A stretch of DNA of 64,000 nt, from the NCBI GenBank assembly GCA_009829735.1, contig CM020619.1, positions 5,410,083 through 5,474,082 of the forward strand, read 5' to 3'. Under the pieces are notes generated by a model, which was given only the letters and a program-made list of their open reading frames with translations, had not been told where the DNA came from and did not search any database. The position numbers and the translations under genes were made by a program. The stretch comes from Pyropia yezoensis (lineage: Eukaryota > Rhodophyta > Bangiophyceae > Bangiales > Bangiaceae). Positions 11,263 through 23,816 of this stretch are shown in pieces (position 1 is the first letter of the stretch; each line of letters opens with the position of its first letter).

Positions 11263-11270
11263 CCGCCCAC

Positions 11271-11527
11271 GGCGAGGGCGTGCCCGCCGCGGTCTACCTG
11301 GACCAGGCCGCCCCGGACCGTGAGGGCCTCCTGGTCGTTGCGAAAGGGGGCGCCCCGCCGGCCTCAGCTAGGTGGAAAGAAAAAGAAAGACGGGAACGCC
11401 CGGCCTCCTCCCCCGGCAGCGGACACGGGCCCAACGCCGGAGGGCGGTGCGGTGTGGGAGGGGCGGGCGAGGGGGGAGTTGGCGGGGGCGGACACGGAAT
11501 GAGCAATGCGTAGCGGGGTACAGCGTG
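11271..11527 (+). pseudogene. Copy of the 3' end of the secreted-protein gene
   Basis: 257 bp closely matching 15115-15372, covering the last ~31 codons and 3' flank of the gene at 14500-15210. Differences include the stop region: TGA after APPA in the intact gene reads TCA here. The copy begins a few bases from the end of the ABC-protein fragment on the other strand, giving a head-to-head joint of two broken genes. 11528-14499 is GC-rich with long C runs; its many open frames on both strands show no recognisable domain. Confidence 0.8.
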
Positions 11528-14499
11528 ACGGGAGTCACCGTGGCTGATGGCGCAGGGAGCAAGGGGTGGGAGCGGCGGCCAGCGACGGACAGACGGGGAC
11601 AGGGAAGAGGGGACGGGGAGGGTGTCTGAGATGAGGGTGTGACCGTCGCGACCCTCTTTCCCGCGGCGTGCTGGTCGGCTCTGAACTGCCATTAACAGGG
11701 GCTCTACCTACCTACTGCCACTTTTCTTTCTTCACATCTTGGTGCAGGCGGTGCACCAACCCATCGAAACCCCTTCCTTATGCCCCCCGCGTCGCCGCAA
11801 CCGCCAGTCGGGCGGGGGCTCTCCCCGGCACCTCGAATCCACCCCCTCCCCCCCCCCCCGCCCCGCCAACGGTTCACGTCACCACAAGAGGGCCACGGGC
11901 GGTCGGCAATGAAATGAAAATTGCCGCGCGCCTGGGCGCGGCCGACGGCGCCGCCCCACCGGCGGGGGATTGCCACCGTGGCGCGCGCGCCCCCGCAGCC
12001 GGCGCCGGTGGGAGGGGACCGCGACGCCGTGCGGGCGGGTATACGGTACGTGCAAGCCGTGGCCGTTGCCCGCCCCGCGTGATGCTGACCGCGGCTGCCC
12101 CCCTGCGGGTGGGCGTGGCACGCGCAGGGAGGGAGCACGGTGCGCCGCGACAGAGGCCTCTTTTTTGGACGCTGGAACGGGCGGAGGGGGGAGGGGGCGG
12201 GGGTGGGATGACCCGTGGCGGCCACGCCCGCCCCGCCGGTGGGGCGTCCTGGCGGTGAGCGGGCGGAGCTTGTTCCAGGGTGCCCGCCATTGGCGCGCGC
12301 CCGCCCAGGTCGCCCGGGCCGTTGGCCCCGACGCCGGCAGGTGGTGTTGGACGCAGCCCACCCCCCCCCCCAGTGGGGCCCGTACAACCACATAACCCCC
12401 TCCGCGTGTGGCGTGGGCACGGCCGGGCTGTCAACCCCGCGGGGCGGCGGGCTCTTGGGGCGGCGGGCTGGCTCGGCCGCGCCCGCGACGTGGCGCGTCG
12501 ATGCGCTGGCGCCGCGCGCCACCTCACCGCGTGCCGCACCCGCCAAGATCGCCATTCCATGAGGGTGGGTGCGGCACGCGGTGCGTGATCCCTGCCCACC
12601 GTGGCGGGGCTCGCTCCACAGGACCCGTCTTGACGCCAGGGGCGGGTCGACCGTCGCCCCCTGCCTTGCCGTGCCCGTCGCGCCGCGCGGGAGGAGTTGC
12701 CCGCGCGGCGCACCGGGCGGCGGCGCCACGCCAAGCCCACCGACGGGTGACCCCGACCGTGGGGGACCACCCGCGCGTCCCCGCGGCCCCACCCAGCCCG
12801 TGGACAGCGCACCACCGCCGGCCGTTTGCCGGCGGCTCGGTGCCGCGTCCACGGGCGGTCCCCCCAAACCCCTTGTGCCGGTGGTGCACCCATCAGTGAG
12901 GCAACCCCGCAGCGCCACGTCGGTCGGGGAGCCACGCACACCCTCCCTGTGTACCCGCACACACCCCCACGCCGCTTGGCGCGGCGGGCCGGCGCCGTCG
13001 TTACTCGGCGCTGGGCGCCGCGGCCGTCGCCCGCGGCGGCGGCGCCACCTCGCCACACGCGGCGAGGGCACGGCACGGCCGGCCGCCGCTGCCCCCCCCT
13101 CCCCCGCGGCGACACCCGCCGCGGCCGCTGCACAAAAATATACAAAACAGAGGCCCCCGCTCAGCACGCCGGGAGCACGTCCATCGTGGCATGCGCTGTA
13201 GCTGCGGGTGGCGCCACGGCCACGGGCGGGTCCGCCCCTGCTCTTTCCTCCCCCCCACGCCGCCCGCCCGCCCGCCGGTGGCTCTCCACCGTCGGAAACC
13301 AACGGAGGGGGCCCTCTACGACTGGCCGGCGGTGGGTGCGTGCGCATGGCCGTGTTGACTAGAGACGTCTTGGCCGCAAAGGGGCTGGCGCTGCCGTGGC
13401 CACTCCTTGTGCTTGGGGCCAAGCTCACCCAGCGCACCAGCTCACCCAGCCCGGCACCAAGCGCAAAGGGTGGACACGCCAGCAGCAGCCCCCCCTACAG
13501 CACCAAAACAGCCGGGGGTCCCTCTGGCCACACGATCCCGCGCGGGCAAAGGGGGAGGACGCCGCCGACGTCGAGCCACCTGCACACTATGAAGACCCGT
13601 TATCCCACAGGGTGGGGGGGGGGGGTCGTCGCTAGACTAGCGCGGGCCGCGGAAAAGAGAGAAGAGGGAACAGAAAAAGGCAGCCCCCCGCCAGCACACG
13701 CGGATGCGGGGCGGCCACGCCCCTGCTTCCCCCCCGCCACCCCCCCGGCGTCCTACTCGCGGTCCGCGTGTGTCAGGAGCGGGCGCTGGGCCAGATGCGG
13801 GGCACGGGCGGGCAGGGGCTGGCACCAGCGCATGCCGTCCACAAGCCTCTCCCACCCCCCCCCCCCCCCCCCGCCCGCCCCCCATCCCGCATCTGTCCTC
13901 CCCGTACCCTCCCCACACCCGTGGACACCTTGCCCAGCGTGGCGCCCCGGTTGAGGTCCCCCCCAGAGGGCCCACCGGGCCCACCGCGGGCGGCCGTCGC
14001 CAGCGGCACGCCACCGCACGCCCCCCGTGCCCCCCCGCCCCCCCCACCTGCGGTTTTGGTCGCAGCGATGCTCCGCCCATTTCCCCCCCCCCCCCCCCCC
14101 CCCCGCCCCTCATCGCACGACCGCCGCGCCCTGGGGCGGGGGCGGCGGCGGGGTCCGGTCATGCACGCGGCGGCGGCGGTGGTGGCGGCGGTGGTGGTGG
14201 AGGGGAGAGGCGGGGGCTGCCGTCGCGCGCGCCAGCGGCACGCACAGAGGGGGGGGGGGGGTGTGTGCGGGGGGCTTGGGGGAGCGGTGCGGGGAGGCCG
14301 TGCCGACCCGGTAGGTACAAAAAGGCGACCGCCGCGTGGGGGCGGTGCAGGCGGACGTGCAGTGCCCGGACACTCGCAAGCACCCGCACGCCCCCAACGC
14401 CACTCTCTGCTCCCCCCATCCCCGTCGCACAGCCCCCCCGCCTTGCATCCTCCCCCGCTATCCCACGCGCTCTTCTCGCGGGCTGCTGCTCAAGAGACG

Positions 14500-14561
14500 A
14501 TGGCCACCACCCCCCGGTCGGTGGGCGCGCGTCCCCGCCCCATGGCCACCGTTGCCGCAGC

Positions 14562-14593
<32 letters not shown>

Positions 14594-15210
14594 CGGCGGC
14601 GGTGGTCTCCACCGTTGCCAGCGCGGCGGTGGTGGCCCCAAAGGGGGTGGCGGCGTCCCCCAGCGGGTGGGGCCGCACCGTCGCCGCCGCCCCCGCCCGC
14701 CTGGCGGTGGCGTGGCGGGCAGCGGCGGAGCTGCGCCCAGCGGGCCGCCCCCTCGCCCCCGCCGTGTCAGTCTTTACCGACGGCACGTACGGGCCGGCGC
14801 CTGGCGCCACGCCCCCGGTGGCGGGGTGCCCCCCGTCGCTGGCCATCCAAGGGGCGCTCCCCACCGCCAACAACACCTTCCTCGTCCCCGCCCCGCAGGT
14901 GTCCATTGGCGGCGGCGCCTGCACGTCGGCGGCGGCCGCCGGCGGGCTGGCCGGCGTCTTTGGGCCCCCGCTGGCGGCGGCGCTCGCAGAGCTCAACGCC
15001 ACCGAGCTGGTGGAGCAGGACCCCAAGGCGGCGGTCGCGTCGGGCGCCGGCGGCCCGCTGACGTGTGGGGGCTCCACGTGGCTAGGCGACACCACCGCCT
15101 TTGTCTTTGCCGTGGGCGAGGGCGTGCCCGTCGCGATCTACCTGGACCAGGCCGCCCCGGACCGTGAGTGCCTCCTGGTCGTTGCGGAGGGGGGCGCCCC
15201 GCCGGCCTGA
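14500..15210 (+). CDS. Predicted secreted protein, 236 aa
   Basis: Start chosen at the ATG at 14500: the frame is open further upstream, but that part is proline/arginine-rich low-complexity sequence. Residues ~16-46 are an almost pure Ala/Val stretch that would serve as a signal peptide or membrane anchor. The mature part has four cysteines and two N-glycosylation sequons (NNT, NAT), consistent with the secretory pathway or cell wall. No known domain recognised. The last 31 codons and 3' flank are duplicated at 11271-11527. It converges on the GST gene, whose stop lies 372 bp away. Confidence 0.6.
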
Positions 15211-15581
15211 GCTAGGTGGAAAGAAAAAGAAAGACGGGCACGCCCGGCCTTCCTCCCCCGGCAGCGGACACGGGTCCAACGCCGGAGGGCGGTGCGGTGC
15301 GGGAGGGGCGGGCAAGGGGGGAGTTGGCGGGGGCGGACACGGACTGAGAAAATCGTAGCGGCGTACAGCGTGCGGGGGAGGGGTGGGCCGCCACGTAGAG
15401 GGCGCGCGAGCGGGGCGGCCGTCGGCCGCACCCGCCGTCGTGGGGTCTGGCGTGTGTGTGAAAACAAGGGGCAGCGGCCACCCGGCCGCGCCGCTCGCAG
15501 CACCCCCACGCGCACGATTCCTTGCATCTCCCTCCCCCCGCCCCATCAGTCTCTCCCCCTGGCGGGGCGGCGGGAGGGGCG

Positions 15582-16394
15582 TCAGAAAGGCAAGCCCGGC
15601 GGCGGCGCCACCGCCTCCATCCCCAGCTTCTCCCAGCGCCCCCCCTCCCACCACCGCACAAGCGCGGCGTGCACCTCTGCATGCACCTCCCGCGCGGCCG
15701 GGGAGGTGGCCAGCAGGTGGTCCGCCCACGCTGCCAGCCGGGGGCGCCCCGCCGTCGGGGAGGTGCCGAAAAAGGTAGGCAGCATGAACGTGTAGAAGGG
15801 CCAGTTGCCTACCAGCGCCGCGTCGGCTACCGACAGGCAGTCGCCCGCCGCGAGTGGGCCCACCGGGTCCATGGCGGCCTCCACCGCGTCGAGGCCGCGG
15901 CACAGGCGGCCCACCGCCGCCGCCCGGCCCGCCGCGTCCAGGCCGTCGAGCGCCTTGTACATGGCCCCGTGGTGGGGGCCGACGTACTCGTTCAGCACCG
16001 CCACCACCAGCCGCGCGCGCGCGCGCGCAGAGGGGGTTGGGGGCAAAAAGGACGGCCCGTCGGCGGCGTACGCGTCGGCCAGGTACTCGACGAGGACGGC
16101 GCTCTCATACAGCACCAGGTCGCTCTCGTCGTCGTCGCCGCTGCTGCCGCCGCGGCCGTGCACCACCGCGGCGGGCATCTTGGCAAAGGGGTGCACCGCC
16201 CGGTAGGGGGCGGCGGAGAGGCCGCCCAGCGCCGACGGGGGGGCAATCGCGACCCTGCCGGCCGCGGTCAGGCCCTTGGCGTACGCCACAAACCGCACGC
16301 GCGCGGCATAGTTGGAGACCGGGACAGAGTAGAGGGTGACCTCGGGGGAGGGGGGCGCATCCTGGGGGGGGGCGGGGGGGGGGGGCGCCGCCAT
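15582..16394 (-). CDS. Glutathione S-transferase-like protein
   Basis: Cytosolic GST fold, conjugating glutathione to electrophiles or acting in redox metabolism. The N-terminal thioredoxin-like domain starts at TLYSVPVSNYAARVRF, has a cis-Pro-like AKMPAAVV segment, and ends with LYESAVLVEYLADAY, the usual glutathione gamma-Glu contact (E-S). The helical C-terminal domain follows with a DCLSVADAAL motif typical of GSTs. An Asp/Gly/Ser-rich insert sits before the ES motif. The ATG at 16394 has good context; an in-frame ATG at 16511 would add 39 Ser/Arg/Ala-rich residues, possibly a transit peptide. No intron is needed. The class cannot be assigned. Confidence 0.8.
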   Translation of the reverse strand: MAAPPPPAPPQDAPPSPEVTLYSVPVSNYAARVRFVAYAKGLTAAGRVAIAPPSALGGLSAAPYRAVHPFAKMPAAVVHGRGGSSGDDDESDLVLYESAVLVEYLADAYAADGPSFLPPTPSARARARLVVAVLNEYVGPHHGAMYKALDGLDAAGRAAAVGRLCRGLDAVEAAMDPVGPLAAGDCLSVADAALVGNWPFYTFMLPTFFGTSPTAGRPRLAAWADHLLATSPAAREVHAEVHAALVRWWEGGRWEKLGMEAVAPPPGLPF

Positions 16395-16511
16395 GGCCGG
16401 GCCGTGCCGACGGCGGGCGCGGCGGCTGGTGGTGAGCGCGCCTCGCCCGCCGCAGTGGGCGCGCGCAAAGAGGGACGGGGAGGGGAGGAAGGGGGTAGAA
16501 AACGCCTCCAT

Positions 16512-17660
16512 CAGACCTGGACAAAAAGTAAAAGGGGGGGGGGGTGGGGGGTGTGAGGAGCGTCGTACTGCGGAAAGGAGGAAGGTAGCAATGTCGCAGC
16601 GTCGGGGGGGATGTGTCTCTTAAGGGCGGTCGGTGGTGGGCGCGAGGTCGCTGCTCTGCCACCCGCTGCAACGGATCAGGCGGACGGTGTTGTGAGCTGC
16701 TGCGGCCGGGGCCTCAGCCGTTCTCGCTGGTTCCACCCGTGGATCTCGAGAGCGAAACGCAAGCTGCGTGCGCTTCCATGAGTGCTACTTCACGTAAATG
16801 TATTCTGTACTCGATGTAAGCTACAGTGTAATTGTATGTAGTTACGTCGTAATGCCACAATTAACACTTCATCTGCATGTACAGTACATACTTGGAGTAC
16901 GTGGCACCCGTCTGGCCGAGGTGAGCCGGGCGCTCCTTGGTCGACCAAGGACGACCGGTCGTGGTGCCGTCTTCCCCGCATGGCGTGAGGTGCGCTCGGG
17001 GCCTGCCGGGCTGCTTTCCCCCCCACACCTCCCGCCGAGGCGGGCCGAACGGCCGGCCAGTCGACCACCCGCCGTCTCCCACCGCAACCGCCACGGCCGC
17101 CACGGGGCTCCCGCCGCGGTCACGGGCGCGGCCGCTGCGGCGCGGCGCGGCGGGCACGCCGGCCCGCGTGGCGGCGGCGGCGGCAGCGATTGTCGGCTGC
17201 TGGCTGGGTGGGGGCCGTCCCCATGTGGAGTGTGTAGCGCGGGCGGCCCCCTCTTGTCTTTTTTTCCCCACACGTCGCCCCTTTACTTCCATCGCCCCCT
17301 TGCCGCCCCTTCCACGCCCGCCGTGGCCGCGCCCCCCAATGAAGGTCGCTGGCCGCCCCTCCTCTACGGCGCTACCGCGCGGGCGGCGGCGAGGCGCGGG
17401 TGCGCTCCACTCCGCCCCTCCCACGCCCCTCCTTCCTCGTCCCCCCCCCGACCGCCGCTGTGGCCACCCGGCCAATGCGTGCCGCGCCGCCATTCCCCGT
17501 GAGGGGGGGCTCGCGGCGGGGGGGGGGGCGGGGGGGGTGAGGGGGAGGATGTTGACTCGCCGTTGGCGGGTCTGGCTGGGTCTGGCGCTCGGGAGCCCCG
17601 CGTTCTTGCCGCGTCACCCCCCCCGCCGATGTCGCTCGCTCTGGCCACCCCCCGCCGCTG
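16512..17660. other. Intergenic, no supported gene
   Basis: Contains a less GC-rich stretch around 16760-16900, then GC-rich low-complexity sequence. Long open frames occur on both strands but lack domains and look like by-products of high GC. Confidence 0.4.
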
Positions 17661-20363
17661 TTAGGGCTGCTGCGGCCACCGCGGCGCGCTGCCGCCGCCG
17701 CCGCCACCGCTGTCGGGGGGGGGACCACTGCGGCTGCCGCGGCCGTTGCGGCTGCCGTGTGGGCCAGGTGGCGGTGGCTGCCATCTGCCGCCACGGCCGT
17801 CGCCGTCGCCGTCCTCGTTGCCGCCAACGCCGCCGCGGCCGCGGCCGCCGCGGCCGCTGTCGCCATTGTCGTTGCCAGGGACGTTGCGGCCGCCGTCGTT
17901 GGTGCCGTGGAGGGTGCACCCGTCCAGCCGCGGTGGTATGCCGCCGGACGTGCCCCGCTGCCGGGTGGCTAGCACCATTGTGGCGCGGCGGGCGGCGTCC
18001 GTGGGCGCCGCCGCTACTGCTGCCACCGCTGCCGCCGCGGCGGTCTCTTGCGCCGCTGCCGCTGCCGCCGCTGCTGTCATGGTTGCCGTCGCCGCCGCTG
18101 GGGGCGTCCCCACCCCCCCCGCCGCTGCTCCAGCCCGACTGCTTCCGGCCCGCCCGTGGACGGCCATCTGGTGCTCCAGGAGGGGCAGGTGCTTGCGGAA
18201 GCCCTCCCGGCAGCCCGGCACGGTGCACGTGTAGGGCACCTTGGGGAGGTGCGTCTTGCCGTGCCGCACCAGGTGGGTCTTGTGCGCAAAACGGATGCCA
18301 CAGCCGGGCTCGGCGCACATAAATGGCCGCAGCCCGTCGTGGACGGTGCGGATATGGCGGGCGAGGTTGGACTTTTTGACAAACCCGTTGCCGCATTGCC
18401 CGCACGTAACGCCCGTCGTCTTGGCCTGCCGGCCGCCGCCGCCGCTGGCACTGTCCCCGCCGCTACCACTGCCGTTCCCACCAGGTGGGGGCGCGGGGGT
18501 AGGGCGGCCGCCGGGGCCCCTGCGGTGGGGCTGCTTGTCAATGCCGTGGGGCAAGGCGCGCCCCCCCCCCCCGCGGAGGGTGGTGGGGGAGTGGGGGCGA
18601 CAGACACGGCCGCCGCCACCACTGCGACCGCTGCGGCTGCTGCTACCTCCACCGGCGCCGCTGCCGCTGCCACTACCGCCGCTGCCGCTGTCACTGCCAC
18701 TGGCACCCTGTCCCACCCAGGGACTCCCCCTCAGCGGCGGCAACGACGGCAGGGGCCCCCCCGGCAGGCCAAAGGGCCCGCCGCCCTTGCCAGCGAGGCC
18801 CGGCGGGTAGGTCCCACTAGCGTGCGCTCCATCTCCAAGGCCACCCCCCGCCCACGGCTCAGCTGCGCCGGCTGCACTCGCCGCCGGGATTGGTAGAGGC
18901 AGGAGCCCGCCGGCAGGGTGTCTGTGCGGGGTGCCAAACGCGGCGGCGGCGGCGGCGGCGTCGCCATAGGGCGGGCGCACGAGTGGGGGTGGCCGCGGCC
19001 GCGGCGGGAGCGTCGCCCCCACCGGCGCCGTGTCGTGTACGGCCAGCGGGAGGAAGCCCAGTGTCATGTGCGGGCGCGCCGTTGCGGTGACCGCCGCCGC
19101 ATCGTCGCGCCGGTGGGGGGCGAGTCGGCCGCTGGCAGCCGCCCCCGCCGGCGGCCGCTGCCAGGCGAGGGAGGGGCGTGTGGGGGGTGGGGAGGCGCCA
19201 CCGTCCGCCGCATCTGCTCGTTCGCGGTAGAAGCTGCGGGCGTGTCCGCCTGCTGTTGAGGGCGGGTACCCGTCGGACGTCTTGTGGTCGTGGTCGCTTG
19301 GCACTGTCGTGGTGGCGTGCCATGGAGGGGGCCCCGCCGCCACAGCGTATTGCCCGGCGCGTCCATCCCCGCCGTGGGGTTGCCGTGCGTTGGCGTGCTC
19401 ACCGTACGCCTCGAGACCCCCGTACGCGGGCGGTCTGCCCTCCAAGGCCCCATACTCGGACCGCGGAAACGTGTGAGGTGGCTTGGTCATGCTGTCGACC
19501 ATGTCCCGCCTGCGGCGGTTGCCGTGGTTGTCCTCTTGGTGGGTGTGGCCGTCCGTATTGGCGCCGTCGTAGGGCAGGCGGTTGTTGCGGCGGTCCAGAC
19601 ACTTCTCGTCATATCGGTTGTCGCTTTCGTCTGGGTGGTAACCGTGGACGTCATCGCCGCGGTGGGAATTGTCACCGTACCAACCGTCACCACTGCCGGT
19701 GTAAGGGTGGCCGGTCGTGCCCGCACCACCGCGGCTCCCGAGGCTGATGCCGTCGACGAGCGGGTGGCCGCCGTCGCGGCGGAGGCGGTCGTAATTGTAC
19801 CCTACGATGCCGTTGCCATCAAGGGCAGTGCCGCTGCCGCCACCGAGGGCGACACCGCCGCTGCTTCCAGTGAAAGGACCGCCGATGCGACCGCCTTGAA
19901 TTCCTGGTCCGTAGCAGCCATCTTCCAGGGCCTGGCGGCCGAGCGGGCGGCCGGTCGGTCGGTTATGCCAATAGTCATGCGGTTTGCCGTGGTCGTTGGA
20001 TGGCCCGAGGGCTCTGCCAAGAGACGGAAGGGCGTCAACCGTGCCACCGCCTGCGGGTGTCCGCAGCGTCGTCGGTGCCATCTCTTCTGTGAGCGCCCTT
20101 GCTGGCCACCCATGGGCGCGGCCGGGGCCCTCCGCCGTCGCCAACTCTTCTTCGTCCTCGGTCTCGGGAGTGACGGGTGAAATGATGCACGCCGCCGGCG
20201 CCTGGAACAGCAATGGCGCCAGCGTCGCCGTTCCGGTCAAGGCCAGCGGCGGGGGGAGGCGCGTGGCGGTCCCCTCCATGGTCAGCCGGGCCTGCGGCGC
20301 CTGCGCACCATACATGAAAAGCTGCTGCTGCTGCTGCGGTTGTTGTTGTTGTTGCTGCTGTTG

Positions 20364-20409
<46 letters not shown>

Positions 20410-20410
20410 G

Positions 20411-20441
<31 letters not shown>

Positions 20442-20537
20442 CCGCCGCTGCCGCCCTGAGCCCGTCATGCCAGGCAGCGGCGGCAATAGCGGCCGGCGAC
20501 TGCCGGCGCCATTGCCGCTACCGTACGGTGGCCCCAT
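17661..20537 (-). CDS. C2H2 zinc-finger protein with polyglutamine tract
   Basis: About 958 aa, probably a DNA-binding regulator in the nucleus. Three consecutive TFIIIA-type fingers lie at ~18160-18410: CGQC...H-x4-H, then C-x4-C-x12-H-x3-H, then C-x4-C-x12-H-x4-H, with spacers like those of TFIIIA-type factors. An N-terminal Gln tract is broken by a few Arg, His and Pro. The middle is Gly/Asp/His/Tyr-rich and the C-terminal tail Ala/Gly/Arg-rich, both likely disordered. Start chosen at the ATG at 20537 (MGPPYGSG) just before the Q tract; the frame stays open to 20831, so an earlier start is possible. No intron is obvious. Confidence 0.65.
20321..20452 (-). repeat. CAG/CTG trinucleotide repeat (polyQ)
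   Basis: Interrupted (CTG)n/(TTG)n on the plus strand, read as Gln codons in the zinc-finger gene. Interruptions by GTT, GAT and CGG codon equivalents suggest an old, partly stabilised array. Confidence 0.9.
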
Positions 20538-20831
20538 CGTTGACGATGCCTGTACCCACGGTTTGGTCTGGTAGAGCTGTCGGTGGGAGTGGGGGCGGGT
20601 GGGGGGCAACAAGAGGCACGCCGCCTCTGCGGAGCCACCCCGTCGCCAGGCCGGCGTCGCCACGACGTGCTGCCTCTGACGGCGCCCTCGGCCACACCGA
20701 CGCGGCGCGAGTGCGTGGTGGTGGACGGTGGAGGGGGCGGCGCGACGCAGCGGGCGGCCACGTGCAGCAGCGGCGGCGTTGACAGCGCCAATGGCGACGG
20801 CGGCAGCAGCGGTGGTGGCGACAGTGGCCAC

Positions 20832-23816
20832 GGCCGCCGTTGCAACACCAACGTCGGTCGGTGGTGGTGGTGGTAGTCACGTGGCCGGGGGGACCACGGG
20901 CGTAGGCGTGGCGGCGGCAGCGGCGGCGGGGTTGTGGCGGCGGCGGCGGCGGTGGTGGTGGCGGTGGTGGTGGTGGTTGCGGTGGCGGTGGTGGCAGCGG
21001 CGGCGGTCGCTAGGGAGAGCTCAACCGCGCCGCCGCCGCTGTCCATCTGACGTGCGCGTGGGCGAGCGCACTGATACGGTGCCGCCGGCGTGGCGTGGCG
21101 GCAGGGGAGCTGCAGCGCGGGCAGCTGCCCGCTTGCTGGCACGCGGGGTCTGGAACCGGGACGCGGCGGGCGGGCGTACCCCCCCCCCCCCTTCCCCCCC
21201 CCCCCGCTTCCCGCACTCCCCTCGCTCCCCCTGCGACGCTGCCCGCTGCCGCCCCCCCCCCGCCGCTGGCCGGCGGCGCGCCCTTCCGCCCTTCCCCCCC
21301 CCCGCTCCATGAGCCGGTGCCAGTCGAGCGCCCCCCCCCAGCCGGCGGCGGAGCCCAGCGGGGCGTGTGGCACTCTTGCCCCGTCCCCGAGTCGTGGCCA
21401 CCACCGCCCTCTGCCCCTGCCGTCGCTGGGTGGGTGGGGGGGGGAGGCGGTGAAGGCGGCGGCCACGCCCCCAGACGGCCAAGGGTGGGGCGTGGCCGCC
21501 GCCCGCCGTCCTCTCTGGGCGGGGGGAGAGGAAGGGGGGGGGGGGCGGGCGGGCGGGGGCGGTGTGGCCAGCCCCCCCGCCCCCCCCCCCCCCATCGGTG
21601 GACCACTGGCGAGCCGCCGGTGCGCGCGGGGCGGCGCCCCTGTCAGTGGGTGCGTGTACCCGTCGGGTCGGCGGGGGGCGGGGGCCCACCGGCGCTCGCC
21701 CGGCAGCTCCCCCCCCCCCCCCCCCCCCGCCCGTCAACGCCGTCGCCCGCCGCCTCCCGCTCCTCACCTGTCAGTGGTGGGGATGCGTCGGGCGAGCAGG
21801 GTGGGGTGGGCGGGGGCGGGGGGGGGGTGGGGATGCAATAGGGAAAGGGATGGGGCGGCGGCGGGGGTGCGCCGCTTTGTGCCCTCGGTTCCGCCCGCGG
21901 TGGGATGTTCGTGTGGAGGCGGGGGGGGGTTGGGTGGCGGGCGGGACGGGCACCGCCGCTGGCGGTGGCGGTGGCGGTGGCGGTGGCGGTGGCGGTGGCG
22001 GTGGCGGTGGCGGTAGCCGTGGCGGTGGCGGTGGTGGTAGCGGGGGCGGGTGCGGGTGCGGGTGCGGGTGCAGGTAGCGCCGACCGCAGCAGTCCACCTG
22101 CCGTCGCGGGTATACCGTCCCGGTTGCTCAGCGTCGCGGTGGGATGTGGCGGCGGCGGGGGGGGACAGGGGGAGAGGGGCACCGCGCCGGGGCGGGCACG
22201 AAATTTTTTCTCCTTGGCCGCCCCGCAGCGTCGCAGGCGGCCGGGGGGGGGGGGGGGGCGGGGGGGGGGGAGGGACGTAAATGCGCGCCAGGTAGGAAAG
22301 GAGAGGGGGGGGAGGGGCGGAGGGAGGGGGGGGGGGGGGGGGGCAGCGCGGACGGCAAAGCGGCAGGCGCAGGCGCACCGCCAGCCAACCCCCCCCCCCC
22401 CCGCCACTTCCCTCCCCACGACCCCTTCCCAACCCACAAGCGGCCGTCGGCGAGTCACGGGGGGACGCGACGCAGCCGCCCGCGGCGCGGCGGCGGTGCG
22501 GCCGCCGACGGTGGGTGCGTGTCGCAGACGCGGCCGGCGGCGGCCGGGCGGCACACCGCACCGCGGCGCAGCGTCGGCGTTGGGCAAGGAGGGAGGCAGG
22601 GGGCTGACGGGGGGGCAGGGGGGTTGGGGGGGGGGGGGAGGGGGCGGGGGTTCGGGCCGGCGGCACCCACAGCGAGCCCGTCGGAAAGAGAGGCGGCGGG
22701 GGGGGGCGGACGGCACGCCGCGCGGGCACCCGCGCGGCACGGCGCCCGCCCGCCCCCGCGGTCCGGCAAGCGGCGCGTCACCCCCCGCGGCGGGCAGACG
22801 CGGCGGCGCCGCCGCCCACGGGACGCCGCCGTCACGTGACGTGACGCCCGCGCTGCCGGCCGCCAGCCCCGCGGCCGCCCGCCGCCGCTGCCGCTGCCGC
22901 CGCCGCCGCCGCTGCCGCTGCCGCCGCCGCCGCTGGTGCGGGCGTGGCGGCCCGCCGGTGCGGGCGGCGGCGGTGGCGGCCCCGCCGGCGGGGGCGGCCG
23001 CACGGGGAGCGCGGTGGGGTGGGCGGGGAGCGGCGGCGATCCGCCAACCCCCCTTGCCCCCCACCCTTGGGTACCTGCTCTCTTCGTCTTCCCCCCCCCC
23101 ACCCCCCCCCCCCCCCACCCCCCGCCTCTTTTCGTTCTTCCCCAGATCTAAATAGCAACCTCGTGTTCAAACTTTTTTTTTTTGACTGGGGGTGGGGGCG
23201 AAAAAGCATAGTCCCTTTTCGTACCCGTGACGTGGCCGCGGCCACGCGTCAAAGAGGCGCCGACGGGCGTCGGCCGTGCCCCCGTGACCGTCGATGGGTG
23301 GGCCCACCGCCCGCTTTGCTATGTATACAACTCAGTTTGTTACTTACGTGGACGTGTCCAGTTCACGGGCAGGGGGCGTCCACAGCCCCGTGCCGCCAAG
23401 GTCAAGTGCAGCCCCGCGGCCCGTGCCGTTGCGTCCCCCCCCTCCCCCCCCCCCCCCCCCCCCCGTCGAAGTGCCAAAAAAGGCCCCGCCCATCCACCCC
23501 CCCCGTGGCAGCGCCGCCATGCGCCCCGGGGGGGCGGGGTGGGGGGGGGGGGAGGAACGGTCACGACGGGTCGCGTGCGGAAGAGGGGGAGGGGGAGCTG
23601 GGGGGGAGTGGGGGGGGGGCGGGGTGGGCGGCCGGGTTGGGGTTGGGCGCTTGGCGCGCGCCCCCCCCCCCCCCCTGCTCCCGCCCCCCAGGTAGGGGCG
23701 GGCCGCCCGCGTGGCGCGCAGCAGGGGAGCGCCTCCTGGCGGGGAGGGGGCGGCGGCCGGCGGGAGCGCCGGTGGGGCAAACCCCGACGGGTGGCCGGCG
23801 GCCATGCCGAGCGGTC
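20832..23816. other. Low-complexity GC-rich stretch without a supported gene
   Basis: Three kilobases dominated by C and G runs, GGC/GGT arrays and purine/pyrimidine strand asymmetry. It includes homopolymers at 21709-21728 and 23444-23464. Very long open frames exist on both strands (e.g. minus 21643-23118), but they encode only Pro, Arg, Gly and Ala tracts with no domain. Confidence 0.6.
21959..22072 (+). repeat. GGTGGC minisatellite followed by GGTGCG repeats
   Basis: About ten near-perfect copies of the hexamer GGTGGC (21959-22018), then degenerate copies and four of GGGTGC (22048-22072). A typical slippage-prone array; possible G-quadruplex former. Confidence 0.9.

Noticed and set aside
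11704..13437. 577-codon minus-strand open frame
   Set aside because: Arg/Pro/Gly/Ala-rich with equally long frames on the other strand and no domain; expected by chance at this GC content.
21643..23118. 491-codon minus-strand and 416-codon plus-strand open frames
   Set aside because: Made of homopolymer and GGC/GGT repeat translations; no protein character.
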